DNA from: Tillus elongatus
Lineage: Eukaryota > Arthropoda > Insecta > Coleoptera > Cleridae
DNA length: 64,000 nucleotides
Assembly (NCBI GenBank): GCA_964006375.1
Contig: OZ023266.1
Location: 157,482,792-157,546,791, forward strand
Direction: 5' to 3'
Part shown: positions 11,334 to 22,713 of the stretch, piece by piece
Layout: every line of letters starts with the position of its first letter
Numbering within the stretch: the first letter of the stretch is position 1
Position numbers and translations under genes: made by a program
The notes under the pieces: model-generated
Told to the model about the DNA's origin: nothing
Seen by the model: only the letters and a program-made list of their open reading frames with translations
Databases searched by the model: none

Positions 11334-13087
11334 GATGATTTCTGCAAAAAAGTAAATTTTGTATCCTTTTCTATTTCAGTGAGGTTGCGGTTTACTATCT
11401 TATTCTAATATATGGCTACAACTGGTTTTTCTGTTCCTTCTGTGGCCACAAAGAGGTCACAAATGGTACAGTGGTATTCATTCCTGTTCCTTTAGTGGCC
11501 ACTGCAAATTTAGATATTCATAGGTTATAAATCTTCTGGAAAGTACTGCAATAACGCACTTATATCTATAGAAAAGTAAACGAAACCATTTCCAGACACT
11601 TATGACCTAAAATTTAAGAAAAATATGCTTAGTACTTACCTTACATTTCTTAAGAAATCTGCTAATAAATGATCTGCTCTCACAACCCTCTCTGAATATG
11701 AACTAGTTCTAGTTCTAGTTTTAAACAAATGGCAAATACGTTGAAGACCCAGAATGCGCAAGCGTCAACGGAAAGGCATCAGTGAAGTGGATAAACTAGC
11801 ATTCTATTGGTTGTTTCAAATTTAAATAGCAAATATGGGAGTATATTTTCATGGATGGCCAGAACAGGCATAGTGGCCGCAACCGGTGCATTTACCCTAT
11901 CATTAGATTTTTGTGATTGCGTTGTTATACATTAACGATTATTTGTGTCAAGTAGATATTTGTAGAATATATATTCATACAATAATAATTCTAGTTTTAG
12001 GTGGAAGGCATATGGTCATTGATTCTCTTGTTTTAAGACTAGATTAGTTTAAGAATATGTTTTAATCTCTAACCCTTATATAATCCGTCCATTAGGTAAT
12101 ATCAAAGAGGTTGTAAACACTTATAACCTCTTTGGGTAATATAGACTTAAAGAGTAAAAGTATATAAGTATCAAAATAAAATATATCATTAAAACTCTTA
12201 ATAAAAATATTAAATATAATTAAAAAAGGAATGTGTAAGTATCTAATTTTTGCTATGTATCTTTGTATACTGTAGTAGATGTCCGAGGTTTAAAAATTAA
12301 AAATAACTCTACCTATTTAAGAATGCAATTAACATAGTTATAACGTCAAATAGAACAACACATGTAAGGTTTAGTTGTTATATTATTACTGTAAAAGTTA
12401 GAAACATAAGTCGGCATTGGATCTGAAGTAAAACTTTAACGTAAAACATGGTAGCTTCTATGTCCCTGCACAATCTGCAATTATATTAGTTTTATAGTAA
12501 ATGCAAGTGATAACTATTATAATAAAATGAAATAAATAATTTTCCCAAACAAATTTAATTTAATTCTGACGACCTAATAATAACCACTAAGTGAAGATTG
12601 GAACCTGTGATGAGCACTGATAAGTACACTTGGAGAACCCAAATCACCACAACACATCTGTCAAAGACCTGACGATCAAACAAATAGCTATAATAATGTC
12701 ATCAGTCGATAAATTTAATCCCCTTTAAAAGATGTGTTGCGGTGATTTGAGTGCTCCAAGTGTGCATATAGTAACCGCTTTTGAATACTCATAATAACAA
12801 GTAGGTAAAGCACACCAAGAAGGAGAAAATAATACATTGATACAACTTTTTTGATGAGATATATGTACAAGAAAATTTTTAAAAAAATCCTACAGTATAA
12901 AGATACATTGTATAGTGTGCTGTCACAACAGCTCCAATGAGGAAGTTGCATATAATTTACTTTTGATGAAAAACGTATTTAAAGTACAGCAAAATACTCT
13001 AAAAATATATGTCTACAAGTAAACCCCCCTTAAAGTGAACCACTAATTAGTAATTAATTATTGAAATATTGAATATAATTCAAAAAG
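11334..13087. other. AT-rich intergenic stretch, no gene seen
   Basis: Nothing coding. TGGCCACA/TGGCCACT repeats at 11440-11510 and a GTGGCCGCAACCGGTG motif near 11873 may be the 5' end of the pogo element. A short hairpin (AAAGAGGTTGTAA / TTATAACCTCTTT) lies at 12104-12134, and a second foldback at 12626-12763. Confidence 0.4.
12626..12763. repeat. Inverted repeat, ~33-base arms
   Basis: The left arm around AACCCAAATCACCACAACAC (12636-12655) pairs with the right arm around GTGTTGCGGTGATTTGAGTG (12734-12753), separated by ~70 bases. It is probably a small MITE remnant; no target duplication was identified. Confidence 0.6.
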
Positions 13088-13985
13088 ACAGGGTGGGCGA
13101 AAACGCGATCTGATTGGTGAAGAGGTTTGTGACGTCAGGATCCGGTACATCTGCGTTTTACGCGGGCATCACCATTAACGTTGTCTTGTTTTCTTTTGTG
13201 TTTCCTTGAATTCTGAGCAGTTTTATCACAATTTCAAGTAGTTTTGGCGTTTAGTGTATAATATAGGTCCAAAGGTAGTAAGTCGTGTTTAATCTAGTTT
13301 AGTGCGTGACTGTGTGATGGCTACAGCAGATTCAGAATCACAATACAAGAATGCGAAAGACATAACAGTGCCTGGACATAAATATTATAAGTGCTGGATG
13401 GTGCCCAAATGTACTTCCACAACAATATAACTACCCTCAACAAATTATTCTTTAATGTACCTAAGGATGAGAAAATCAGGAAGAAATGGTGTATATTTTT
13501 CTTGTATATCATTTGAATGGAGAACATTTTGACGTTATGCTTTTATTTACATAATATTTTATAAATAATTACTACATAAAATCCAGTAAAGATATTTACA
13601 GGATAAAATAAGGTTCATATCAGACACGTACCTCCCAGCTTTCACTCATTTTAGCTCAGCACACCAGAAATTAAAGTTGTTTTTTAAAAACGCAAACATT
13701 GCTAGTAAGTACATAAATTTTTGGTAAGTTATAAGATTGTCCTTGGACACATCCAACTTCTGTAGCCATATTATAAGACTGTACAGTTTTTAAAATAATT
13801 AATACGAGTATATAGATATTAATAATAATATAAGTTGATAACAATAACTATCCGGCACACGTAAGTCGCATAACCACTAATGGTGAGATAAGGATATCTG
13901 TGTGAGTAAGCGAGGCTCGTTTGACCGATACCGGATCGTGACGTCACAGTAGGCCGTCTTTGTATACGGCTGCGTTTTGGCGCAG
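13088..13985 (+). mobile_element. P/THAP-type DNA transposon remnant (internally deleted)
   Basis: The start (GGGCGAAAACGCG ... GTGACGTCAGGATCCGGTAC) and the end, read in reverse (GCGCCAAAACGCAG ... GTGACGTCACGATCCGGTAT), align collinearly over ~50 bases, so they look like inverted terminal regions. Between them is the first coding piece of a THAP-domain protein. P elements and their relatives encode THAP-type DNA-binding domains, hence the assignment. The 0.9-kb size and lack of a catalytic region imply a large internal deletion. Exact ends and target duplication are not established. Confidence 0.5.
13317..13510 (+). pseudogene. THAP-type zinc-finger N-terminus (frameshifted, truncated)
   Basis: ATG 13317 opens MATADSESQYKNAKDI, then YYKCWMVPKCTSTT. 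That is a Cys-x(4)-Cys start as in a C2CH THAP finger. One frame change later the sequence continues NKLFFNVPKDEKIRKKW, matching the THAP signature of a Phe/Pro-rich strand before a Lys-Trp. The rest of the finger, including the His, is absent. It could equally be the first exon of a host THAP gene, but there is no acceptor-linked continuation in the window. Confidence 0.55.
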
Positions 13986-14089
13986 AGACAATTATTTTGA
14001 TTTTCTATATTTTTTTACAGGAAAACTATAAGTTAAAAATTTAAATTTTATATGGCAATTGATTTTATATAATGTGGGGAATTGAATAA

Positions 14090-14680
14090 GAGAATAAAAA
14101 AATGTGCGAATTCCTCATTAGCGCAGGGTGTTGTGAGTGGAGACTGTGTACAGCCAGCCAATAATGTTTTAGTAAAGTGTCAGCACTCGCCCGTTTCTCC
14201 CTAATACCGGGACAATGTACGGAGGAGTGGATGTGTTCTCGCCGTAGTTAGAGGCGCAGACCGGTTTCACTCTAAGCCGTATCACTTTATAGGTGCGCCC
14301 TCGGTGCAATTAGACGAGCTCTAATTGGAGCTGTGGTGACAGCGTACCACCTGGTTCCGCACCGAGATGGCGACCCTGTCGTATATCTCACAATGCTCTA
14401 GGAGTCTGGCTACCAAAGCCGTATTACTTTATAGGTGTGTTCTCGCTGTATAATTAGGTATAACGCACTGACGAGCTCTAATTAGAGCGAAACCGGTCTG
14501 GGTTCCTAATTGTGGTGGGAGTGCATTTATCCTTGCATACATTGTCTCGGTATTAGGAGAGAGGCGGTCCAGGACTGACAGTTTGCAAAAATTGTTGGTT
14601 GGTTAGAGCGAAACCGGTCTGAGTTTCTAATTATGGTGAGATTACATCTAGCCTTACATCAAGATACATGTATAATATAA
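14090..14680. repeat. Family Z interspersed repeat, copy Z1
   Basis: It shares modules with the repeats at 28675-29031 and 32963-33438: GAGCTCTAATTAGAGCGAAA followed by CCGGTCTGGGTTCCTAATT, GCCGTATTACTTTATAGGTG, and a GGTTCCGCACCGAGATGGCG-like module. Several modules occur twice and in both orientations (14265-14310 and 14425-14510). Non-coding and more GC-rich than the flanks. Boundaries are approximate. Confidence 0.6.
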
Positions 14681-15829
14681 TATCCTATTTTTCCCTATGA
14701 TACGCCTTAACAAGTATAATAGCTAATACTAAAACAAGGCCTACTGTAAATATCTAAATGGTGTTTGGAGAAGATAATTTGACACAAATTTTTCATCACA
14801 TATGTTTGATATTGAAAATAATTTACCTACACTTTCACAACCAACACAATAACTTTGGCACGAAAATGGTTGTTTTCATAATATAAATGCAAATAAATAT
14901 TAAGAAGTGATTGATTCTTAACTGTTTACGAAAATTTAATACTTAGAAACAATAAACACTAATGATAAATTTCTGCTATTTATCCTCATTGTTGCCAGCG
15001 CTAGTCACTTTACAGAATGTCATCATATATTCCTATGCAGATAAATTGGCAAGTATTGTAAATAATAACACATTATATTACACCGATATATGTTTATATT
15101 ATACCAACAACTAACAAACACTCTCACTTTTGGAAATTTCAGAAAATAAACGCATAGAAGGAAATAAAACACATGATTAATGAATTCGCCTTGTGGATAA
15201 CAAAACGTTTGAGATAGCGGGACGCAAAACTTCATTTTGAGATTGCCACGAAGTGATTCCTAAGATTCTATTGGCTGATATATTCTCCATAACAGAAGTC
15301 TGGGCTGTTTCAATTCTCGCTAGTATACAAAATTTATAGACAATTAAAATATTGTCTATGATGAAAATCTCAACTCACAACTATAGAAAAAAATAAAGAT
15401 AATGTCTATGCTCATATAACATAAAAAAGGTTTAACAGGCGGCAACAGCTGAGTTTAAGTGCTTATCTGTTGACTACCGATAGATTTTAGCGGTTGGAGA
15501 ATGATGAACGCAACATTAACTTCAAGCACTATTTCGTAACGTTTGTCTGTCATTCTGCTGTGACAAATCGGCAATAATTTAGTTAGAGCAAAAACTAAGT
15601 GGAACTGGTGAACACCTAAGTTGACACTATTCAACAGTTGGCGCGTGGTCAACTCAGACATTCTATCTCAACAGTAGACAAACACATTTCTATGATTATA
15701 GCAACATTTATGCATTTGCGACTTGACCAATTCGAAACCACAGCATATAAAACAGAAAACAATTAATTGCTTTGTATCCTATGCGTCGAAATAACGTTCA
15801 ATCTTTTTTGTTATGCTGTGCTTTTGTTA
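14681..15829. other. Intergenic stretch, no gene seen
   Basis: AT-rich, with short chance frames only. No termini or structured repeats were recognised. Base composition rises sharply at ~15830, where the LINE begins. Confidence 0.45.
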
Positions 15830-15984
15830 ACAGACGCGGGAATACCTGTTCTGTATGTTGTAAGGACGAACGATGTAGATACCTGGGATCAGGGGGTAGC
15901 TTCGGCCAGCGACCTGTCCCCGACACCGGAGGGCGGCGAGTTCCGCGGACTCCGGGGGGCCCTCCACCAGTGAGGACCCTACTG

Positions 15985-16715
15985 TAAGGATAGAGGGACT
16001 GCCCCGGCAGTCCAAGCGTCTTTCTGGGACGCAAAGAAAGAAGTTCCAGAGGGAGCAGAAAATTGCGACCGGGACATGGACGGTCGAGAAACCTGTAAAG
16101 GCGCAAGAGGGGAGTGCGGGTCAGAAGAGGGCGCGCTCGGACTCTAGCACGCCTACTACAGACAGACTTGCCAAATGGGCCAGGGCACCTGTAAAGGCGC
16201 AAGAGGAGAGTGCAAGTCAGAAGACGCCGCACTCTGGCTCTAGCACGCCTACTACAAACAGAAGTTTCAAAAGGACCAAGGCCGGAACACCGGCGCAGAC
16301 TGGCTCGTATAGGGAGGCTGCAGAGGGCCTCGGGAGGGCGGTGATTGACATACGCTATCCTGAGGTCACGCTAGATCAGGGGAAGGCGGACCTGATCCAG
16401 GCTGCGGTGGACTCTCTTCAGGGAGGGGAGAGCCCGCCTCAGTTCCACCGGGCGCGCCTGGCGTGGGGCATCTTCTGGATAACCTGTGCCGGCCCGCAGT
16501 CGCGGGACCGGCTGCGGAAAACCATCGGGGGCATCGGAAAGATTTGGGAGGGGGCGGACTTGACAGCCGTTGAGCCCAAGGAACTCCCAAAGAGACGCAA
16601 AGTCTTCGTACGGATCACTGACACCGTCCCGCAGGAGACTGTAATTAGTAGACTGAAGATCCAGAACCCAGAACTGGGGACACAACACTGGTCGGTTCTA
16701 AGCAGGAAGGCATAG
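15985..16715 (+). pseudogene. LINE R ORF1 protein (DUF4780-like)
   Basis: An open frame runs from ~15985 to the stop at 16713-16715. It has a basic, low-complexity N-terminal half (LSGTQRKKFQREQKIATG) containing two tandem 32-codon units (from 16092 and 16188, each with VKAQE and SSTPTT). The globular C-terminal part (AVIDIRYPEVTLDQGKADLI, WEGADLTAVEPKEL, ISRLKIQNPELGTQHW) resembles the DUF4780 domain common in insect ORF1 proteins. Its role would be RNA binding in the retrotransposition particle. No clear initiating ATG is seen, so the 5' end is uncertain. Confidence 0.7.
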
Positions 16716-16839
16716 GAGAAAGGACAGAGTCTCGCGTTCTCGATCGACCAGGCGTCTTACAGAGCTATTGAAGGAACCTCCTTCAAGGCATTCTGGGACC
16801 TGGGAAGGGTTAGATTCCGCCCACTGGGGAAGCAACTAC

Positions 16840-19800
16840 GGGTTAATGGGACTTAGGTTCCTTCAGGTCAACCTTCAACACAGTAGGGCAGCCACGGCCG
16901 GACTACTGATGGCTCTGAGGAACACGGATGTGGCCCTCATCCAGAAACTGTATTCCTATAAACGAGAGATAAAGGGACTCGGTGGTGCTGCTGGAAAGCT
17001 CATCTACAGCAGATCTAGCGAGAACCCGAGGGCCTGCATTTTTGTCAGGGAAGGAATAGAGTTTCTGCCTTGAATGAATTTCTGTTCCAGGGACCTGGCA
17101 ACGATAAAAAGCCAATGTGGAGGAGCGGATGGGCCGAGGGACATTACTGTCGCGTCAGCCTATCTGCCAGGGGACAGCACGGACCCTCCTCCACCCAATG
17201 AACTGGAGCAGCTGATGATGGGTAGCAGAGCAGGTGGATGACAGACAATCATCGGCATGGATGCGAACACGCACCATGAGTTGTGGGGTAGACATATTGA
17301 ATAGAGGTAATAAACCGACCTTCGTCACAACATGGCGTGAGGAAGTTTTAGATCTAACAGTTTCCACCTAGTTTCTGGGTGACTTTGTTAAGAGCTGGGC
17401 TGTGTCTGGGGAACTGAGTAGCTCAGACCAAAGATACATCCGGTTTGAAATCGCCAAAGTCAAAAGAGAAACGGTATGGTACCGGGACCCCCGCAAGGCG
17501 GACTGGGAAGCCTACAGGTCAGACCTAGCAGTAGAACTGTGGGGGGTTAAGAGTACCATAGACAATTCAATAGACCTCGAGATTGCGGCAGCCCAATTGC
17601 GAGACGCAATCACCTCGGCCTATAACGCCAACTGCCCCCTGAAAATGAGGGTGTCCACCAGGAACGCCCTGTGGTGGAACGAGGACCTCAGGCAAAGGAG
17701 GACGCAGGTTCGTAAGCTGTTTAACGCGGCCAAAAGGTTGAGAGCATGGTATAACGACCTATAACAAAAGACTGAGGGATGCCAAGAAGGAGTCGTGGAG
17801 GAGGCACTGCGAGGAAGTGGAAAACACGTCCGAGAGTGCTTGACTACACAAGATCCTGTCCAAGGACACTCAGACCAACATAGGCTCGATTAGAACATCC
17901 ACAGGAGGCTTTACAAGCTCGGGGGAGGAAACTATGGAAATTTTACCCAGACGCAATTCCCCGGCTGTAACATAATAAACCAATCACCTCCGGACAGGGA
18001 ACACTCAGAAATAGAGGCGCCTTATAGGCGGGCATCTAGCGTAGACTGCACAGTCGCTAAAGAGGTGGTTACCTGGAGCAAAATCAGATGGGCCATTAAC
18101 AGCATTAAGCCATACAAATCGCCGGGATTTGATGGAATAATTCCCATCATGCTCCAACAGGGGATAGATATACTGGCGCCGGTGCTTACCCTCATTATGA
18201 GGGCCAGCCTGGTTCTGGGGTACATTCTGAGGGCATAGAGACTGGCCAGGGTTGTATTCATTCCTAAACCTGGGCATCCAACAGACCAGGCAAAGTCCCT
18301 GAGGCCAAAAAGTATCATCTCCTTCTTGCTAAAAACAGTGTAAAAACTGCTCGACCAGCACATTAGGGGCGGTGTATTGGAAGCATATGCCCTACACTGC
18401 GGACAATATGCATACAGAGCAGGATTCTCAACAGAAACAGCACTGCACGAACTGTTGTTGAAACTGGAGAATACGCTGGAGAATAGGAAGTCGGCGCTGG
18501 GGGCTTTCCTAGACATAGAGGGGGCCTTCAGCAACACCTCGTTCGGATCGGTTCTGGCAGCTGTCCGGGAGCGTGGAATATAGGAGACCTGGTGCAGGTG
18601 GAACGGTTCCATGCTCAGGGACAGGGCGGTGTTCACCTCACTCGCAGGAGGGACTCTGCTGGCGGGGGTCGCAGCGAGGTGTCTGCAGGGGAGCGTTGTC
18701 TCCCTTGCTCTGGTGCCTAGTCGTGGACGGCCTGCTGAGGAGGCTCTCGGAAGGGGGGTATGAGGTACAGGGCTATGCGGACGACATTGTCATCATAGTC
18801 CGTGGAAAGGTCATACAGTCAGTGTGGGAGCGCATGCAGATTACACTGATAGTGGTGGAAGGTTGGTCAAGGGCTCAGGGTGAGCCTCTAGAAGGCAACC
18901 ATCGTGCCGTTTACGAGGAGGAGGAGGTGTGACAGCCACATCTCTCACTCCATATGGTAGATGCATTCCAATGGCCAGGGAGGTAAAATATCTTGGGGTC
19001 GTATTGGACTCTAAGCTAACCTGGAATGGTCACATTGGAAAAATACATGACCTTAGCCGTCACTAGGTGGCTATATGGAAAAACGTGGGAAATAAGACCT
19101 AGTATGGCCCACTGGCTGTACACAAGGGTGGTCAGACCATCGTTAACATACGCGGCACTGGTCTGGTGGCCTAAGGTGACACAATCCAGTGCCACACAAA
19201 CTAGGCAAGATCCAAAGGATGGCTTGCCTAGGCGTCACAGGGGCCATGTCTTCAACCCCAACAGCCGTCATGGAGGTGTTGCTGGATCTGCCCGCCCTAC
19301 GCTTAGTTATTATGGGGGAGGCCAGGCTAGGACTATACAGACTAGCCTGCAATGGTAGACTGAAGATCAACCCAGGTCTCAGGGGCCACTGCAAAATTCA
19401 GGAGATCGTGAAGGAGCCTATGCTTGAAATGAGGCCAGACTTCGCGAGCCCGCGAATCTGCAGCGAAAAATTTTTTTTTGTGGAAATCCCCGACCGCGAG
19501 GCATGGCGGGAGGAGACGCCGGGCATACCACGGGACGCGCTCGCTTGGTTCACGGACGGATCTGGCGGGAAGCGTGGGACGGGGGCAGGTGTTTACTCGG
19601 AAGGACTGAGGGTAAATCATAGCGTTTCCCTCGGGGTCCATGCAATGGTGTTTCAGGCCGAAATGTACGCCATCCTGCACTGTGTGCAGGAGAACAAGAG
19701 GAGGGGCTACACCAACAGGCAAATCGTCACAGCCACAGACAGCCCTTAAGGTACTAAGTAGCCCACGGGTAAATTCCTGGCTGGTGAGTGAGTGCCGAGA

Positions 19801-20312
19801 CGAGACGTGCGACCTGGCTGGTCAGAATGAGGTGACCCTCATCTTGGTGCCGGGTCACTCGGGGGTCAAAGGCAATGAAGAAGCTGACAGTCTCGCGAAG
19901 GGAGGGTCAGCAGAACCATTTATGGGACCAGAACCAGCTCTGGGCGTGACAAAGAGCACTGCCATGGGAGCTATTAAGTCCTGGGTCAGAAACCAACACA
20001 AGGTGTACTGGGCTCAGACATGGGAAGTCAATAATTGACGAACCCAGTTCAAAGAGAGCTGTGGAGCTGTTAAATCTTAGCAGAGGACAGCTCAGAAACA
20101 CAACAGGTCTCTTGCCGAGACACATGGCCGTCAAGAAACACCTGCATAAAATGGGGCGGTTCGAAGGGGACCTCGCATGCAGACTCTGCGGCGAGGGGGA
20201 GGAATCAGCCCAGCACATCTTGTACGAGTGTAAAGCTCTGGACCGCAAAAGACAACTGATCTACGGTCAGTCTAGACCGGAGACAGAGCAATATAAAACT
20301 TCACCCTACTAA
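16840..20312 (+). pseudogene. LINE R ORF2 polyprotein: endonuclease, reverse transcriptase, RNase H (many breaks)
   Basis: In order: APE-type endonuclease start (RFLQVNLQHSRAATAGLL, 16850-17080); linker WWNEDLRQRRTQVRKLFNAA (17670); reverse transcriptase with YKSPGFDGIIPIML (18110), FLDIEGAFSNTSF (18505) and catalytic GYADDIVII (18770); RNase H with WFTDGSGGKRGTGAGVY (19545), EMYAILH and HSGVKGNEEADSLAKGG (19855); C-terminal CRLCGEGEESAQHILYECKA (20180). Reading requires changing frame repeatedly (for example near 17090, 17762, 18583, 18930, 19358 and 19748), so it is dead. It normally nicks target DNA and copies its own RNA there. Confidence 0.9.
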
Positions 20313-20445
20313 TCGCTGTGCAGACTAGTTCAAGGCACAGTGATTTTGGAATAGGTAGAGTAAGACTAAAGGTATGGACAATCAACCATAGGTTGCAGTG
20401 CTATCGGGGCGGCAAGGCCGCGGACGAGCCCTGGGGAAAAAAAAG

Positions 20446-20511
20446 CCACTCGCGAAAGGAAGGTACTCACCAAATTTGATCAAAATCGGCCCATTATTTT
20501 TTGCGTTATTG

Positions 20512-20543
<32 letters not shown>

Positions 20544-20685
20544 CCAGAAACACATAAAAATTGAAACTGACCCTGGATATGGGTTCTAAGGGTCATAGTT
20601 CGCGCTCATTTGAACTTTTTTTTTCAAAATTCAAAAGTCGGGATCTCACCATTAGCGAATTTTTTCTGAGAAAATTCACTAAAAA
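20446..20685 (+). mobile_element. Family X tail fragment, copy F
   Basis: It starts abruptly after the LINE A-tail at the X position CCACTCGCGAAAGGAAGGTA. It then has the ATCAAAATCGGCCCATTATT block, a (CA)n microsatellite where other copies carry (AT)n, GAAACTGACCCTGGATATGG, and the terminal hairpin ending AAATTCACTAAAA at ~20684. The 5' part of this copy is not found upstream of the LINE. Confidence 0.8.
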
Positions 20686-21560
20686 GAGTAAAATACTTAT
20701 TGTAAAGATATTTCCAGATATGTACTTGCCTGTGATAAATGCAAAATAAATTAACACTTCTTACTTAAACATTTATTCATAACAAATAAAGAAATGACAA
20801 ACATTAACTTTCTGGATGAAGAAACAACAGATTAGATTAATACCAGAAAGAAATTGAATAAACGATACATCGAAACAAAACACAAACTTAATGTAAGGAC
20901 AGTTAATAATTGTTCAAAAGTGGATTATAATATTAAATAAACATTTTGCTAGTGATATAGAAATTGCTATCTTTGGCTTTATATAATGTATATAATTTAT
21001 AGCGGTTTTAATCTACAAAAGACACTAAAGAGAGCTGCCTATTTTATAAATCACAAGAGTGTCAGTCCGTATGCTAGAAGCACCACTTAAATTATAAACT
21101 ATTAAATTAGATGGCAAACTCATTCATCAAATACAAGAACTACAATATAGATTTCATAATTTTAAAATGTTTACGATTTTAATTGTGAGTGATGTATTTG
21201 TGATAACTTTATCCAGAATATATCTATGTAGTTCTTGATTCAAGAACTTTACAAATTTATTAATATAATTAATTATTTAGAACATACAGAGTATTTAGTA
21301 AATGCAATGCCAAATTTTATAGTGTTCCTTGATTCATGATAACAAAAAAAACGAGTAAAATGAATTTGTTTGCGAAGTGAAATCAATTTTAGAGTCTAAC
21401 CTTCTCGGACTCCAGACAGAGCTGTAAGAACCTGAGTAGGAACTCCACTGAAGACGAGGAATGCAATCAAGATTTTCTAGTAATGATGGTACATTTTTAT
21501 TTGTGAGCCTGAGGTCACCAACGATTTCCAGAAAAAACTCTTTGCCTGCTCTAAATATTG
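20686..21560. other. AT-rich intergenic stretch, no gene seen
   Basis: No coding similarity and no transposon ends recognised. The frames at 21334-21660 on both strands overlap the foldback next to them and are taken as chance. Confidence 0.45.
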
Positions 21561-21731
21561 GTGAGACACCTTGTATATCTTCCTCTGTAAACATGGGATA
21601 CAAGGTAGAAAATTGGGCTTGGAGTTGTTTTTATTTTATTACATTAGGACTAGTAAAATAAAAACCACTCCAAGGCCAATTTTCAACCTTGTATCCCATG
21701 TTTACAGAAGAAAATATACAAGGTGTCTCAC
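21561..21731. mobile_element. Foldback MITE, 171 bp
   Basis: Almost perfectly palindromic. It begins GTGAGACACCTTGTATATCT, with GTAAACATGGGATACAAGGT internal, and ends with the reverse complements of both. Arms are ~80 bases and the centre is near 21646. It has no coding capacity. The GTGAGACACCTTGTAT terminus resembles ends of small non-autonomous DNA transposons; the parent family is unknown. Confidence 0.85.
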
Positions 21732-21807
21732 AGGGACCACCCATTATAATATTTCAGAAACTACTTCGATATCGGGTTTCCACGCATGTTCTTCTTAAAT
21801 AAAAAAG

Positions 21808-22469
21808 TCTGGACGCAGCAAGTGTGTTATGAAAGTAAATTTTAATAAAAGTGGTTTTAATAGCCAATACGTAAGCAAACAGGCATTAATCTGGTTACCG
21901 GTATAGCCTATACAGTAGAAACAATGTACCATATTTTATCAAAATAACTTATTATTTAAAAATGTACAAAAATTTTCAGAAAATAAACTTCAAATGCTTC
22001 TGAGAAAACTGGTTTCCTAGCCAACTAACCTTAGTTTCATAGAAAATTGAGTTATCGAAATTTGAAGCATTTAATGAAAATTAGCTACAATAATGCACTT
22101 CCTGCGTCTCGATTTTTTTTCCAAACATGCATCATAGTTCGAGGAAAAATGCACAAATGCAATAATATAAGGAATATTCGAAAAAAAATTATAGGTATCA
22201 CCGACGACTTATGGGTCATCTGTAAGTGTCAAAATAATTTTATAAGATGCAGCTCAAGACACCCTATAATTCACGTATACAATTTTTTCTCGTATCTTGC
22301 ATAATAGCAATTATATTGACCTTTAGCGTAGAGATACGTCACCCTGTATATATGTAAACAGATAAAAATTGAAACTACACCTGGATATGGGTTCTAGGGG
22401 GCCTAGTTTGCACTTATTGGAAGAAATCTTTTCAAAATCCAACGGTCGTGGTCTCCTCAGTGGCGAATT
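21808..22469 (+). mobile_element. Family X short-form element, copy B (3' end cut)
   Basis: It opens TCTGGACGCAGCAAGTGTG and carries the head module (to ~22116), the ACCGACGACTTATGG middle block and the tail with GGATATGGGTTCTAGGGGGC. It stops inside the terminal hairpin (CTCAGTGGCGAATT), exactly where LINE R sequence starts. It lacks the body and the microsatellite of copies C to E, as does copy A, so a short architecture exists. Confidence 0.8.
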
Positions 22470-22713
22470 AGCCCAGGACATCTTGTGCGAGTGTAAAGCT
22501 CTGGACCGCAGAAGATAACTGATCTACAGTCAGTCTAAACCGGAGACAGCGCAATATAAAACTTCACCCTACCAATCGCTTTGCAGACATTTCAAGGCAG
22601 TGATTTTGGAATGGGTGGAGTGAAGAGACTAAGGGTATGCACAATAAACCAAAGGTTGCATTGCTATCGGGGCGGCAAAGCCGCAGACGAGCCCTGAGGG
22701 AGAAAAAAAAAAA
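22470..22713 (+). mobile_element. LINE R, 5'-truncated copy (last ~244 bp)
   Basis: It aligns to 20210-20445: the last coding part (GTGTAAAGCTCTGGACCGCA), the ATATAAAACTTCACCCTACC segment, GCTATCGGGGCGGCAAAGCC and the GAGCCCTGAGGG end, followed by a 12-base A-rich tail. It joins family X copy B on its 5' side and the Tc3-like element T2 on its 3' side. Confidence 0.9.

Larger units (their letters stand above)
15830..20445 (+). mobile_element. Non-LTR retrotransposon (LINE R) with RNase H, nearly full length, defective
   Basis: A 4.6-kb GC-rich insert in AT-rich DNA. It has ORF1, then ORF2 with endonuclease, reverse transcriptase, RNase H and a CCHC-type C-terminus, a ~120-base 3' UTR (ending GCTATCGGGGCGGCAAGGCC ... 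GAGCCCTGGGG) and a short A-tail at 20437-20445. Two shorter 3' ends of the same family lie at 22470-22713 and 54654-54719, showing 5' truncation. It is inserted just before the tail of a family X element (20446-20685). The RNase H suggests an I/LOA/R1-like group; the clade is uncertain. Confidence 0.9.

Noticed and set aside
15772..16015. Separate Gly/Pro/Arg-rich genes on both strands near the LINE start
   Set aside because: They are by-products of the GC-rich LINE R 5' region; no frame on the minus strand has a recognisable domain.
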